Origin: Thermothelomyces thermophilus ATCC 42464
Taxonomy: Eukaryota > Ascomycota > Sordariomycetes > Sordariales > Chaetomiaceae
Assembly: GCF_000226095.1 (NCBI RefSeq)
Contig: NC_016477.1
Location: 3,906,001 to 3,970,000 of the forward strand
Length of the DNA: 64,000 nucleotides
Direction of reading: 5' to 3'
Below the pieces are notes generated by a model. That model saw nothing but the letters and a program-made list of their open reading frames with translations, was not told where the DNA came from and ran no database searches. Below are positions 1 to 10,154 of the stretch, one piece after another. The translations under genes and the position numbers were made by a program. Within the stretch, counting starts at the first letter, position 1, and every line of letters begins with the position of its first letter.

Positions 1-288
1 TCAAAACCGCCTTGGTGGAGACGCATCTCCTGCTGTGTTGCTACACGCGGGCCCCTCCACTATCAACCCGCCTGGCGTAAATATGTGAGGCGCCTGGCAT
101 GGTTAAACCACTAAAATGGGGCAGGGTTGTAGAGGAAATGGGCCGGTTAGGGAGTCGTCCTAATCGGGGGATAGAAATGGATTACGGATTACGTAACGAC
201 CGGGTTTTCGTTGAAGCCTTGCCTAAAGCAGTTTTCCCTGGTCACCAAAATGTACCTAGGCACGTCTAAGACCTGCTTAGAGGGTATA
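1..288. other. Left edge, no gene recognised
   Basis: No long open frame and no familiar protein motif is visible on either strand. The stretch leads into the transposon derivative that begins at 289 and may itself be decayed repeat DNA, but I cannot assign a family. Confidence 0.4.
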
Positions 289-327
289 CACCTCTAGGAT
301 AAATAATCCTAGTGCGATACATGCCCT
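289..327 (+). repeat. Left terminal inverted repeat of the Tc1/mariner element
   Basis: Starts CACCTC next to a TA and runs through AGGATAAATAATCCT, itself an interrupted palindrome, to GATACATGCCC. The right copy matches nearly throughout but carries a 4-nt insertion (CTCC) near the outer end. Confidence 0.85.
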
Positions 328-792
328 ACAACTAACGCAAATCAGAAAAGTAGCCAAGAAGTCTAGGTACAACCAACCCAATACAAATTTCTATCATATA
401 GAAGTATCAATACCTAGCCTTCCCCCCTGGTTTTCAATTACCTTTGTAAGCCGTCGGGGCATTAAGTGTGCCAGGCACTGAAGACACTTAAGGGGGCACG
501 GCCTCCCACGCCTCTAGAACAGCTAGTCAAAGCCCTGTAAGACTTAGCCATTGAACATCGTAGCGATGTTCAACCTTCATCCAGTGCTATACATTCTCAA
601 TAGGGCTCAAATCTAGGCTTCGAGCCGGCCACTATAGGACCTAGATTCCTATACTTGAAAGATATCCCTTGTTGACTTGGCTGTTAACCTGGGGATTTTA
701 TCTGTAAGTACCTTCGTATAGAAAATTATTAGCAGAGTGACATGGTGTGATAATTGTGTAAGTGGCTTGCAAAAAAGTGAAGAAAAGTGGGG

Positions 793-830
793 CATGTATC
801 GCACTAGGATTATTTATCCTGGAGGAGGTG
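793..830 (-). repeat. Right terminal inverted repeat of the Tc1/mariner element
   Basis: Inverted copy of 289-327, ending GGAGGAGGTG before the flanking TA at 831-832. It shares the inner palindromic block AGGATTATTTATCCT with the left end. Confidence 0.85.
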
Positions 831-1415
831 TAGCCAATAGACGAAAAACCATCTACCACTACTACCCTCCACTATCAATGTTGCGACCTCATGGGAGATA
901 CCCATGTTGTGTAGCTTGTCTCCCTGTGAGTCGGCCTCTAGTGTACCCTCAGCGTCCTGCTAGCAGACGATATGCGCCCATCTCAGAGATAGCCAGGCGA
1001 CCTCGGGCCTGCCATTTGGAAGCGCTACGTGAAACTGACCATTTTTCGGCTATCCGTTTCAGGAACGTCATAACCTCTAACACCAGGTTTCAGAACCTTG
1101 GATACATTCCGGCTCTGCATCTCCTTTTTTGGTGATGTGACAAGACATTATGAAATAGCCGCCTATTTGAGCCAGTGCCACATTCCCAGGAAAGCCACAT
1201 ATGTGGTACTCAGAATGATGTCGGAAATTCAACCCGCGGCAGGGCAACTCCTTGACTCCATAAGATATCGGTGACCGAACGCCAAAACCATGCAAAGCCG
1301 TCCCAAACGCCCACAAGCTCCACTTCTCCCTTATTCGTTGACTGCGGAAAGACAGGAGGCAGTCCCGTCTCGTGCAGCGACGTACTGTGTAAAAGCGGAA
1401 AATGTCCAAGCCCTC
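831..1415. other. Spacer, no gene recognised
   Basis: An open frame crosses from inside the transposon into this stretch (to about 1135) but has no recognisable content. Nothing else is supported; the distal part should hold the 3' region of the RPP20 gene. Confidence 0.4.
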
Positions 1416-1949
1416 TCACGACGACCATCGTAGACCCACCTCAAGGCAGTTGACATACCTTACTCTGACCTGGTCCTCGACGTCCGCGTCCTCGTCTATG
1501 GCCACGACATCATCCACCGCACTCAACGTCCTCGTCCTCATCAGGACAGCCAAGTTCTTTTCCCTGCTAAAGAACCCCGCCAGATCCACCGCCAGCCCGA
1601 TTGCTTTCCCCGTCGCGACGAGCAGCACGTCGTCCGCCACCTCGCCTGTTGTTGGGCCCTTGTTCCCGTCCCGCGCAGCAGCCTTGTTGAGCGCCGCAAC
1701 CCGCGCGGCCAGCGATTGCCCCTTCGTCGCTTGAGCCGAGGGCGCCTTGTCCAGGGCCTTGCGGGCGCGCCGCACGAGGCTCATGAAGCTAGCGCCCGAA
1801 GAGATCTTAATGACGGCAGTGTGCGGCGCCCGCGGGGGAGGAATGTAGCCGTTAGAGTCGGCGCTGGCCCTAAGCTCGTCGGGGGAGAGCGGGCCAGTAG
1901 TTCGTGGTCGTGCGGAGGGGGAGGGCCCGGGCAAGGGGCGTTTTCGCAC
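1416..1949 (-). CDS. POP7: RNase P/MRP subunit RPP20/Pop7 (Alba fold)
   Basis: Predicted protein subunit of nuclear RNase P and RNase MRP, the ribonucleoproteins that process pre-tRNA 5' ends and pre-rRNA; in the known complexes Pop7 pairs with Pop6 to bind the RNA. The single-exon frame encodes 177 aa. After a Pro/Ser-rich N-terminus (1-44) an Alba domain spans about 45-172. Diagnostic stretches are KISSGASFMSLVRRARKAL (48-66), VLLVATGKAIGLAVDLAGFF (108-127) and LSAVDDVV (142-149), followed by the terminal strand RVRYVNCLEVGLR. The chosen start is the first Met of the open frame. A central insert rich in Ala/Lys (70-105) is longer than in yeast Pop7, which is usual for filamentous fungi. It is transcribed divergently from RAV2, about 740 bp away. 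Identification rests on remembered family motifs. Confidence 0.88.
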   Translation of the reverse strand: MRKRPLPGPSPSARPRTTGPLSPDELRASADSNGYIPPPRAPHTAVIKISSGASFMSLVRRARKALDKAPSAQATKGQSLAARVAALNKAAARDGNKGPTTGEVADDVLLVATGKAIGLAVDLAGFFSREKNLAVLMRTRTLSAVDDVVAIDEDADVEDQVRVRYVNCLEVGLRWSS

Positions 1950-2692
1950 GCGCGAGCCTGGTGGTGCAGGGGAGGGGACCGGTTAGTTTAGTCCTGGGGA
2001 GGGAGTGACAATGAGACAAAGGAGTGCTAACCATGTGGTATTGGGGGTAGTTTTGTTTCTGGTCTATTTGGTATGGGCTGTTGCTGTGCACGTTCATCAT
2101 GTGGTGGCACGCCAGGGGCCATGATGACGGTTGCCCTCGGGACTGGAGTCGAAGGGATACAGACGCAAGTCGTGGGCCCCGCCGGCTTTGTAACCGAATA
2201 CTCCGTGCTCACTAGTCCCAAGCGAATGGAACAAAGGGGGAGAGCAGCTGTTTCAGGCACCAGGTGAGTGATTGCGGTAGAGTGCTGGAAAGTGCGATTG
2301 CGCTATCGGTATCCAGAACATTGATCGCACGGCAGGCCGGAGGTTGGCATTGACTAGATTTCACGTGTAAGCTATCAGTTCGCAAAAATATGACGGTTCG
2401 CAAAACGAAGTGAGGTTTCCTGGCTTTCGGCTGGTGGGGTCTCTTCTTGGATACGCGCCAAGACGTGGAGGTGGCCCACACTGCTCGCCCACCGCCTGCC
2501 TCTTTGAACTGCTTGAGCTGCTTCCCCGGCGGAGCTCTCCACCAAAGTCGTCATGTCGGCCACTGAAGTCGCCAGGCATCTTCGAGAAAGAACACGCGCC
2601 ACGCGCCACTACACTAGTACTGTCATCATGTCACGCCGGAATATGGGTGCCTACTTCCAAGTGCCCTAGACAGCTATAGTCGACCCATCACC
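1950..2692. promoter_or_regulatory. Shared intergenic promoter region, POP7 (-) / RAV2 (+)
   Basis: The two start codons face away from each other across 743 bp with no convincing gene between them, so both promoters must lie here. No clear TATA box was picked out on either side. Confidence 0.6.
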
Positions 2693-3943
2693 ATGTCTGT
2701 AGATATCTGGCCACGTATTGCGCCAGATGCGCTTAAAACTGCGGTCGAGACGACCGAGGTATGCCACTCTTTCCTCTTTGCGTGCGCTGTCGTATGGTCT
2801 TGACGTGGAGAAGCTATGGATGAGACTTGGGTGCTGATAGAACCCTCTTGCAAACCACAGAAGCGCGAACTCGACTGGCTTGTCGAGGAGCTGCGCGAAA
2901 TTCTTACCAACCTCAAGCATGGCCTTGAAGACTGCTATGCCCTCCTTGCGCCGATAGACCCGGGGAGCACGCTTGTGCTCAGCACACCAAGAAATGAGAT
3001 TGTCAAGGGGCATATAACTCGGGTTGGAACGCGAATAGTCAAGGGGGTCAGTTTCTGTTGTCCCATTTTCCCTCATCGCACACGCTAACACTTCTCTCCG
3101 CAGACAATCCATCTCCGCATGCGTACCCTCCCTTACCAAACGCTCACCATCAACCCGGAACATCCTATACACCTCACCCCCCTGACAAATCTGCACTCCA
3201 TCCTCACACATTCAATCGACCTCCTCAAGCTCACTCTCTCCTACTCCTATCCCACCGCGACGGCGACGACTCCGCTCCCGTCCGACCTACCACCACCACC
3301 GAACTTCCTCTCCGCCCAGCTCCGTCTCCTGTCCCAATCCCTCTCGGAAGCGCTCGCCCTTCTCAAGGGACCCCCACTCACAACCGCCGACACCACCTGG
3401 ACGACCCGGTCCGTGGCCCCATCCCACTTCTCCCCGCCGCTCCCGCCGATCGTCGGCGGGACCGCGTCCGGCTTCTCTTCCGGCTCCAGCCCGTCCCTCA
3501 GCTTTTACCTAACCGTCCAGGACAGCTTGCTCGTCCTCTGGCTCCGCGCGATCGAGCCGGCCGACGCGCCCGTCAACTTCGGCACCAAGCTCGCCCTGGC
3601 GATCGGCACCGCACGCCGGCTCGAGCATGACGAGATTGACAAAGTATTTGGATACTGCTGTGGCGGGGAAGACCATGCGCCGCCCGCTGCGGGGGGTCCT
3701 GGTCCGGGCGGCGGCGGCGGTACAGGACCCGCGGGGAGCCCCGGTGCCCAACCGATCCCCCTGTCAGGCACGCGTGAGAAGAAACCGGTGGACGTGTTCG
3801 TGCGCGAGAAGGTGCGCGTGGAGAGCGCGGATCCGAGTCTGCTGTCGCTCTCGGCCAAGCTGAGCGCGCTCAGTCATACGCTGGCCCTAGCGAGGCGGAA
3901 CTTCGCTGCTGTGCTGGGCGAGGAGTTGGAGGGGGAGGATTAG
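2693..3943 (+). CDS. RAV2: RAVE complex subunit Rav2 / Rogdi family
   Basis: Predicted subunit of the RAVE complex, which promotes reassembly of the V-ATPase V1 and Vo sectors. Three exons: 2693-2758, 2861-3046 and 3104-3943 (introns 102 and 57 nt, both GT-AG, both phase 0), giving 363 aa. The N-terminus reads MSVDIWPRIAPDALK, then KRELDWLVEELREILTNLK and GLEDCYALLAP, the conserved Rogdi opening with a leucine-zipper-like helix. Exon 3 carries TIHLRMRTLPYQTLTI and the core SLSFYLTVQDSLLVLWLR, then a Pro/Gly-rich loop and a C-terminal helix region with FVREKVRVESADPSLLSLSAKL. The short exon 1 is chosen because its frame, a good GTATGC donor and the family N-terminus agree; an ATG at 2816 falls inside my first intron. 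A long minus-strand frame over 2666-3211 is a shadow. Confidence 0.9.
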
Positions 3944-4400
3944 AAGCCCAGGGTTTGCGGACAGTCCATATCGGTAGAGTCACTGTGGCAATGGAAGGGA
4001 AATGGGCAGCTTGGAATTGATGGCGCGGGGGACCGCCGCAGCAAGGGTTATTTGCATAGGCTGGAGTTGGAGTTGGGGATGGTTAATGGGTCTTACACTT
4101 GGGTATTGTTATGTTGTGTAGGCGAAACGCGGCGTGGTGACAAGACACCAGCATCGGCACTTAGCAGAGGCTTTTGTAATTTGAGACTGTAAATTGCATT
4201 GTTGCACCATATTCCCCGATCAACTTAATGGACAACGCCCAATGACTGTGCTGCGCGACTCCAAGCGAATCACTAGATATCAGACAGGACGACAAGAGAG
4301 ATGAAGACTCAGGCTATATACATGTCCACGGTTTGCCATACCGTGTTCGGTGAACGCCTGATGTTGAGGCGGCAGCAGCTGTTCGCCAGATTTTGCCGAC
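3944..4400. other. Convergent 3' region of RAV2 and the NIPSNAP gene
   Basis: Two genes end towards each other here. It should hold both 3' UTRs and poly(A) sites; no further gene is seen. Confidence 0.5.
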
Positions 4401-5541
4401 TTAAGCCACGGGCGACCACGGCATGGGCACCAAAATGCGGCTCTTCATCTCCTGAATCAGCGGAACCGTCTTGTGTACCGTCTCAGCCCAGCCTTCTATG
4501 CTCCAGCTCTTCTCACGGCGGATCTTGCGTTCCTCGAGATCGGCAAATTGCCAGAGATGGTGGACCGTGTTGAGTTCGCCAATCTGGACGAACCACGCTC
4601 CCACACCCTCCATCACTTCGCGCCGCGCCTTAAGCCCGCGACGCCAATGTGTTTCCCATTCGAGCAGGTTGCCCGGGTGCAGCTTGTACGAGCGCAGCTC
4701 GAAAAGACCGCCCAGCTGGCGAGGCGGCGATGTCGGCCAGAAGCTGAATTCTTGCATAAGCGAGATGCGTTTGCTGTGGATCAGTCTCCGCAGCTTCTTG
4801 TCGAAGTCGGGAAACTCTGGATTGCGCGAGATGGTGTTGAGCGAGGCGTGGAAGCCCTGGTAGCGCTGGTACTCCCAGATATGAACTGTAGAGAGAACCG
4901 TGTTAGCTTAGCTACCATCGTTGAATTACAATGTGCAGTCGAGACTCACCAAACGTATCGCAGTCGCCCACCTCGGTGCGCCAGCTCCCGACCAGATGAA
5001 CCTTATTCTCAGGCGAGCTGGCCACGCGCGGATACCAATTTCCGATGAGCTCAACGTACTCGTCGACGCAGTCGGGCTTGACTTCGTGAAACTCGATCGA
5101 GTGCACGTACTTGCCACGGGCGAGTATCTGGCTAAAGCTGGCTTCAATCTGGGCGTCCAGCTCGCGGCCCTCCTTGGTGCCGTAGATAAGGTTGGTCAGC
5201 CGGCCCGGCTTGCGCGGAGGCTCATGCTCAGCAGCGCGTGCTGCGTTCCCTGTTCCGGTCGCCGCAGTGCTCAGCGATCCAAGGCCCTGGGCCGAGGAGG
5301 AAGAGGAGATGCTAGAAGATGAGAAAGGGGACGACGAGGCAGACCCACTGGCTTCCCGCTGTTTCTGTGCCTCCACAAGCTGCGCCCGGAACGTCTTCTG
5401 CCGGCTGTTGAAGTTCTCGTGCTGGCCGGGCTGGATATCGCCTAGGGCTGGCGTGCGCCCGCTCCGGGCCGCGAGCGAAGTTGTAAATGTCCTTATCGTC
5501 GGCGCGGCCGTCGCAGCGCGAACCACACGTTGCGAAAGCAT
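4401..5541 (-). CDS. NIPSNAP family mitochondrial protein
   Basis: Predicted mitochondrial NIPSNAP-type protein; in animals these act at the mitochondrial surface and matrix as mitophagy signals, but the fungal role is not established. Two exons on the minus strand, 5541-4950 and 4885-4401, separated by a 64-nt intron (phase 1), give 358 aa. The N-terminus MLSQRVVRAATAAPTIRTF is Arg/Ala/Ser/Thr-rich and without acids, as in a mitochondrial presequence. A Ser-rich linker (about 60-85) precedes the domain. Diagnostic text is LIYGTKEGRELDAQIEASFS, VHSIEFHEVKPDCVDEY, VHIWEYQRYQGFHASL across the splice junction, and the second half QLGGLFELRSYKLHPGNLLEWE with VHHLWQFADLEERK and VPMPWSP near the end, i.e. 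two dimeric alpha-beta barrel repeats. It is head to head with ATP18, another mitochondrial gene. Confidence 0.9.
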
Positions 5542-6584
5542 GACTGCGAATTTGTGGGCGGCGGGGAGTTGTAGGAGAGTGACGGTTGGACCCTGGAAGT
5601 CGAGCCCCGAAATGAGGGGGAAGGTAACGCAGGCCGAGGGTCGGATGCGCGTTAGGAATTAGACAAGCAAACACGCCCGCAACCAAGTCCGAAATGCAGG
5701 TGAAACACGAGAAGTAGTGGTGCAGAGCTTGTCGAAATTACCGAAACCCACAATCGTTCGATGCCCGTTGCACGCGGAGGAAAAAAGAAAGGATCAGACG
5801 GCACGCAAAATGCAGCAGCAGGAGCACGGCAGAAGACGTTTTAACGGGTGATGGGTCGTTTGCCGGGGACTCGCAGCTTGTGATGGCGGCAGTCGCAGAA
5901 GCACGGCGGGAAGGCGCGGCAATGGGGAAGCTAGATTGGGTATCTGTGTGTGGCAAGCAGTGAGAAAGGAAGAAGAGAGGACGGAAAGGAGGGCAGCGAC
6001 GCAGGTTAATTGGATGAATGAAGCGGATGCTCCAAAGTAGCCTGCTTCACCCCGCACTTTTGGAGCACCGTAGAGGTAAGGTTGCAGGGAAAACCGAAGA
6101 GCTCTGTTGGAGATTAAGGTTGCTCACAGCATAACGCACGAATCCTCCTTACCAGGTCCAGCCACCCAGCCAGGCCAACTTCCCTGGCTTGGCTCTCCAG
6201 CAACGTGGTCAGAGAGGTCAGCTGGCTGAGCTGCAAGGGTTCGAAGGTCCAGGCACTCGCCCGCCGTGCCAAAATGCGGGGAGATGATGTCACCCCTGAG
6301 ACGCCCTTTCCGTTTCAGGCTCGACGGCTGGCTCCACAATTCTGCCGCGGAAGTTGAGTTTTACCGATCCGCTTGGGCACTGGTTCCCACTCGCTTCCAT
6401 ACAAGGTAAAGTAAAAATGTGGCCTTGAATTCCAGGCCATAACCTCCCGGGCGCTCGGGCGCTCTCGGTTCGCCCAAGCTCGGAAGCCGGAGCCGCAAAA
6501 AACGCTCGCTTTCTGACCAGACAACAACTCCTTTACCAAAACACCCGAACCTCTGTCGTCAACTGCCAGAGGAATACCGCCACG
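5542..6584. promoter_or_regulatory. Shared intergenic promoter region, NIPSNAP (-) / ATP18 (+)
   Basis: About 1.04 kb separates two divergent start codons of mitochondrial genes. No internal gene is convincing. The arrangement allows co-regulation, which is inference only. Confidence 0.55.
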
Positions 6585-6986
6585 ATGACTTGGTTCGGTA
6601 TCGCTCCGTTTAAGAAGTTCCCGACGCCAGTGTGTAGGTCAATTGAACGAGCGCGATCGCGGATGCGGTGTCGATGACTGGCAATTGCTGACAATCGCTG
6701 TAGTGCGTCCCATGGCTCCGTTCTTTGCTGCCGGTATGCCCTGATCTTCCCTACTTGGCTCTCCTCGAGGACAGCGGCAGAAAGCATCAACCATTGAGTA
6801 CGCCAAAACTAATCGTCCCTCTAGCCGCGGTTATCGCGTACGGCGTCAACTCGGCCCAGAACGCCATGATGCAGTGTATGCCCACACTCTACAGCACGCA
6901 CTCGGTTTGACCCGAACTGACGGCAGGATGCAGCCAACGAGTTCAAGAATGATCCTCGAAACCCTAACCTGAAGGCTGCTCACTAA
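6585..6986 (+). CDS. ATP18: Mitochondrial F1Fo-ATP synthase subunit j (Atp18)
   Basis: Small membrane subunit of the ATP synthase Fo part in the inner mitochondrial membrane, involved in the peripheral stalk/dimer region. The gene is split into four tiny exons: 6585-6633, 6704-6733, 6825-6875 and 6934-6986, joined at phases 1, 1 and 1 by GT-AG introns of 70, 91 and 58 nt. The product is 60 aa, the same size as yeast Atp18 (59 aa). It reads MTWFGIAPFKKFPTPVLRPM, one membrane segment APFFAAAVIAYGVNSAQNAM and a tail NEFKNDPRNPNLKAAH. The FPTP motif, the YGVNSAQNAM segment and the EFKNDPRNP tail are what I recall from fungal subunit j. No exon is long enough to stand out as an open frame. The junctions give a single consistent frame, so I am fairly sure. 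Confidence 0.87.
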
Positions 6987-7974
6987 GGGGGAGGGCGTGA
7001 GCGGCGACGGCATGTGACGGCATGTGACGGGCGAGAACGACAAGACGGCGTTTCTGAAGCGATATCCCCCACGGCGCTGTCCGAGGTACGGACATGTATC
7101 ATAGAGCAGCCAACGCCAATTGAGCTGTTGTTTCCATTCCGCGCGAAGTGAAGGTGGAAGCGGTCGGCCTACTACCGGTGCCATGACCACCGTCGGTTGC
7201 GCCATGCCCGATGTTGGATGCCCAATGCTCGCTATGCGGGCCTTGAGGTATCTTGAGTTTCGTGAACGACCTGTTAGGTTGGCTACCAAGATCTGCTGGG
7301 CGCACAGTCGCATCATTTGCCAGTTAACATGCTGATTTCAGCGTGTTTTATCGGCATCCACCATCATTCTCCCCATTGATGTGGATGTTTTCGCTCCTGG
7401 CATATATTAACATACCCATTGCTGGGCGCCCGCATTGAGAGTTCGTCTTGATACTCAACGATGTGCTGGGAATCAGTAGAGGTTACATGCCATACAATCG
7501 GCGCTCTCTGTCTTACCCTTGGCTTCATGGGCATGAGCCGCGCTGTCTTGGCGAGGTGATGGACTCGTGGTATCTCCATACATAGCTAATATATGGCATC
7601 TCCACGACGGCCGTCCTTGCCTTCAGTTGGTTTGCCCAATGCGGTTTGTACTGCGTATGTATGTACCAAGTTAAAAATCTTCTGCGTTGGCTTCACAGGC
7701 TGTCGTCATCCTCTGCATTTCCCAAGTGTGAAATTTGCCCCGCAATTTTTTTTTTTTGATCAGAATTGCTAAGCGGCCTCCCCAACAACATTCGGCGTGA
7801 CTGATTTCGGTTCACTCATCTATAAATCTTCAACAGTCCCCGCACTCTGCCGATGCCTTCCGTCCACCTACTGACAAGATCACAATTGCGATCAGAAATC
7901 CTTCCTACAACCGCTCAAGTCTATCGTTTATAGGTTCAAACCAACGTTCATTCGTACTACACTTGCTTGGCATA
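6987..7974. other. Spacer upstream of the FSH1-type gene
   Basis: Holds the ATP18 3' end and the promoter of the hydrolase gene. A tandem GGCATGTGAC pair lies near 7010-7030 and a T-run near 7747-7758. Open frames around 7099-7335 have no recognisable content. Confidence 0.4.
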
Positions 7975-9002
7975 ATGTCGGGTCTCTCATCCGGCACCGC
8001 ATCTGGCACGGGCTCCCCCTCGTGGACCTCCCCATCCCAAACTGCCGTCAACACGCCCGCGACTGGCAGCAGCACCGCCAACTCCGGCTCCAACACTCCA
8101 CGTAGCTTGAAGAAGATCCGTATCCTGATGCTCCACGGTATGTTCCTGCCTATTATTGCTAGGATTCTGAGCCGAGAACGGGTGCCTGACATGAGAAACA
8201 TGACCAAGGCTACACGCAATCTGGGCCCATCTTCAAAGGAAAAACCAACGGTCTCCAGAAGAAGCTCGCCAAGAGCTTTGCCACACTGGGGTTCGAACCA
8301 GTGCTGATCTACCCCACAGCACCCAACAAACTCACGGTCGACGACGTGGTGGGGTGGGAGCGGCGCCAGCCAGCCATCAAGGACTTTGAGCCGGACACGT
8401 GGGCGTGGTACCGCAGCGACGAGCTGCAGGATAAGTACCTGTACCTGGAGGAGGGGATGAACCGGATCGCGGAGACGTTGCGGCAGGCGCGAGAGGAAGC
8501 GAGGCAGGAGGGAGACGAGGACGGCGGGGTGGACGGCGTGATCGGGTTCAGCCAGGGCGGGTGCATGGCGGGGATGCTGGCGTCGGCGCTGGAGCCGGTG
8601 CACAAGCCGCGGGCGGCGGCGGAGCGGGCGCACGAGCGCTGGCTCGAGACGGTGCGCGAGGCCAACGGCGGGCGCCCGCTCAAGTTCGTCGTCGTCTACG
8701 GCGGCTTCCGCGCCGCGCCGCTCGAGCTCGAGTGGCTGTACAACCCCAAGATCTCCACGCCCACGATGCACTGGATCGGCAGCCTGGACACGGTGGTGGG
8801 CGAGGAGCGGAGCATGGGCCTGGCGAACAAGTGCGTCGACCCCGTGGTCCTGAACCACCCCGGCGGCCACTTCGTGCCGATCGACCCCAAGTACGTCAGC
8901 GCGCTCGTCTCGTTCATCCATCAGCACATCCAGGAGAAGAAGGATCAGAAGGCGCAGGCAGCGGATGAAGACGCGGGAAAGGATGGCGAAGGGTTAGACT
9001 AG
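7975..9002 (+). CDS. FSH1-type serine hydrolase (alpha/beta hydrolase)
   Basis: Predicted esterase of the fungal family of serine hydrolases (FSH1/2/3, related to human OVCA2); substrate unknown. Two exons, 7975-8137 and 8209-9002, with a 71-nt intron in phase 1, give 318 aa. A Ser/Thr/Gly-rich N-terminal 45 residues precede the catalytic domain, which opens with KIRILMLHGYTQSGPIFKGK, the typical oxyanion-side strand of the family, split by the intron within the LHGY motif. The nucleophile motif GFSQGG puts Ser at about 169; Asp in WIGSLDTVVG (about 248) and His in HPGGHFVP (about 275) complete the triad. The C-terminus is a charged, Lys/Glu/Ala-rich tail. The hydrolase is somewhat longer than yeast Fsh1 (243 aa) because of the two tails. 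A long minus-strand frame over 7905-8927 is a GC-driven shadow. Confidence 0.92.
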
Positions 9003-9271
9003 ACCAGCCAGGGCGCTGGACCTGCCCTAGTGGGTGCAGGCTGTGAACTGTGTGGTGACGGGGACCATGGGCGGGTGTCACTTAAGAAGACCACTTCTCG
9101 GTGTTTGCGTTCTTGGACCGTGGTCCTCGGACTTCTGTTGTCACGGAATCGGGTTGAACCAAGCATATATAGAATATTTGATTCTTTGCTAATAATACAC
9201 GTTGGTTACGTCCATCAACAGAAGGCACACACCCTGATTTTCCAGCCCCCAAGAACACGAGTAATTAACTC

Positions 9272-10154
9272 TCAGATATTCTTGGACGTTTCCGTCACCG
9301 ATGCGGGCGGTACTGCCCCTTGATCTGCCCGCTGATCTGGCACAAACTCGGGCGTCTGGTAGTACTCGCCCTTGAACTGGCTACCGCGGCTCTCCTGGGC
9401 GGGCACCTCCCTGCGGCTCTCGGCCGAGATGCCGACGTTGGCCTTAGCCGCCAGTCGGCCTTGCTCCGACACCTCGCCCTGCCCGGCGGGCTCGCGCCCG
9501 CGCGCGCCGACGGCCTGGTCGGCCGGGAGGACGTTGTCGTCCCGGAGAAGCGCGGCCCGCTCGAGCTCGCGCAGGTCCTTGCCCCAGCCCCTGACCGTCG
9601 CCTCGTCGATCTCGCCCGGGTTGTGCTGGTACACATGCGCCGTCTTATCCTCCGGGCCTCCGGCGCCTTCGTAGGCGAATCCGCGGACGAAGCTACAGTT
9701 GGATACCGTCGTCAGTTGCGCCAGGGCATCAACCGCGAGCAATTGGATCAGGGAACGACAAAAGAGGTATGCGAGATAAAGAGAAGGAAACAAGAGAGAT
9801 GGAAAGGGCAAAAAAGAAAATCACCGGCCTTTATTGTCGACATCACCGCCCTTGTTGGTGGGGATCGGGCGATCGTAGCTCCGATTCGTCACCAGATTCT
9901 CGCCCACCTTGACGGAAGAGCCGGGAAACATTCTGTCGACGGTGTCGTTCACGCCATAATTAGTCGTCGAGTCCCGAAACCGGCCCCTTGCCAGTGCTCG
10001 TCTTGGACTGATAGGTGTCGAGGTCCCGCTCCGCCTGCTTGGCGATCTCGGTGAGCTGTTCTCCTCCTCCGAGGGCGCGTCCTGTCATCTTTGCTGCGGA
10101 TTCCAATACGGGATATAAAGTGTGGGCTACTTTGTTAGTTGCTGGTACGATTGT
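9272..10154 (-). CDS. Conserved fungal hypothetical protein, apparent frame change
   Basis: No function is known to me; I recognise the layout of a widespread small hydrophilic ascomycete family. On the minus strand a first coding block (10154 to about 9963) reads ALGGGEQLTEIAKQAERDL and ends GPVSGLDD at a stop. The family-like text resumes at once one base later: NYGVNDTVDRMFPGSSVKVG, LVTNRSYDRPIPTNKGGDVD (to 9825). A 132-nt GT-AG intron (9824-9693) follows, then FVRGFAYEGAGGPEDK and a long polar tail to the stop at 9272. The shift from SGLDD to YGVND without a workable intron suggests a real single-base frameshift, a sequencing error, or an unusual splice I missed. An acceptor at 10157-10155 implies an upstream first exon that I could not place; otherwise translation could start at the ATG at 10088. 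Confidence 0.55.

Larger units (their letters stand above)
289..830 (-). mobile_element. Tc1/mariner-type DNA transposon, internally deleted and decayed
   Basis: The ends are inverted copies of one another (about 289-327 and 793-830) and each is flanked by a TA dinucleotide (287-288 and 831-832), the target duplication typical of Tc1/mariner elements. On the minus strand between them lies the C-terminal end of a DDE transposase: around 566-640 the frame reads WPARSLDLSPIENV followed by a stop and HWM, matching the canonical WPARSPDLNPIENVWHWM block, and it continues through a LEAWEAVP-like block. Several in-frame stops interrupt it, some consistent with C-to-T (RIP-like) change. At about 540 bp, against 1.3-1.9 kb for autonomous relatives, the N-terminal and first catalytic parts are missing, so the copy cannot encode an active transposase. 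Boundaries are well supported; the family is well supported by the motif; the exact subfamily is unknown. Confidence 0.82.

Noticed and set aside
54-65. 12-mer CCTCCACTATCA occurring near both ends of the window (54, 886, 63951)
   Set aside because: The flanks of the three copies do not match, so there is no evidence for a shared long repeat.
2666-3211. 181-codon minus-strand frame over RAV2
   Set aside because: It spans RAV2 exons and introns on the opposite strand, and RAV2 has clear family motifs and splice sites.
7905-8927. 340-codon open frame on the minus strand
   Set aside because: It lies antisense to the FSH1-type exon; its Arg/His/Leu-rich text is a shadow of GC-biased codons.
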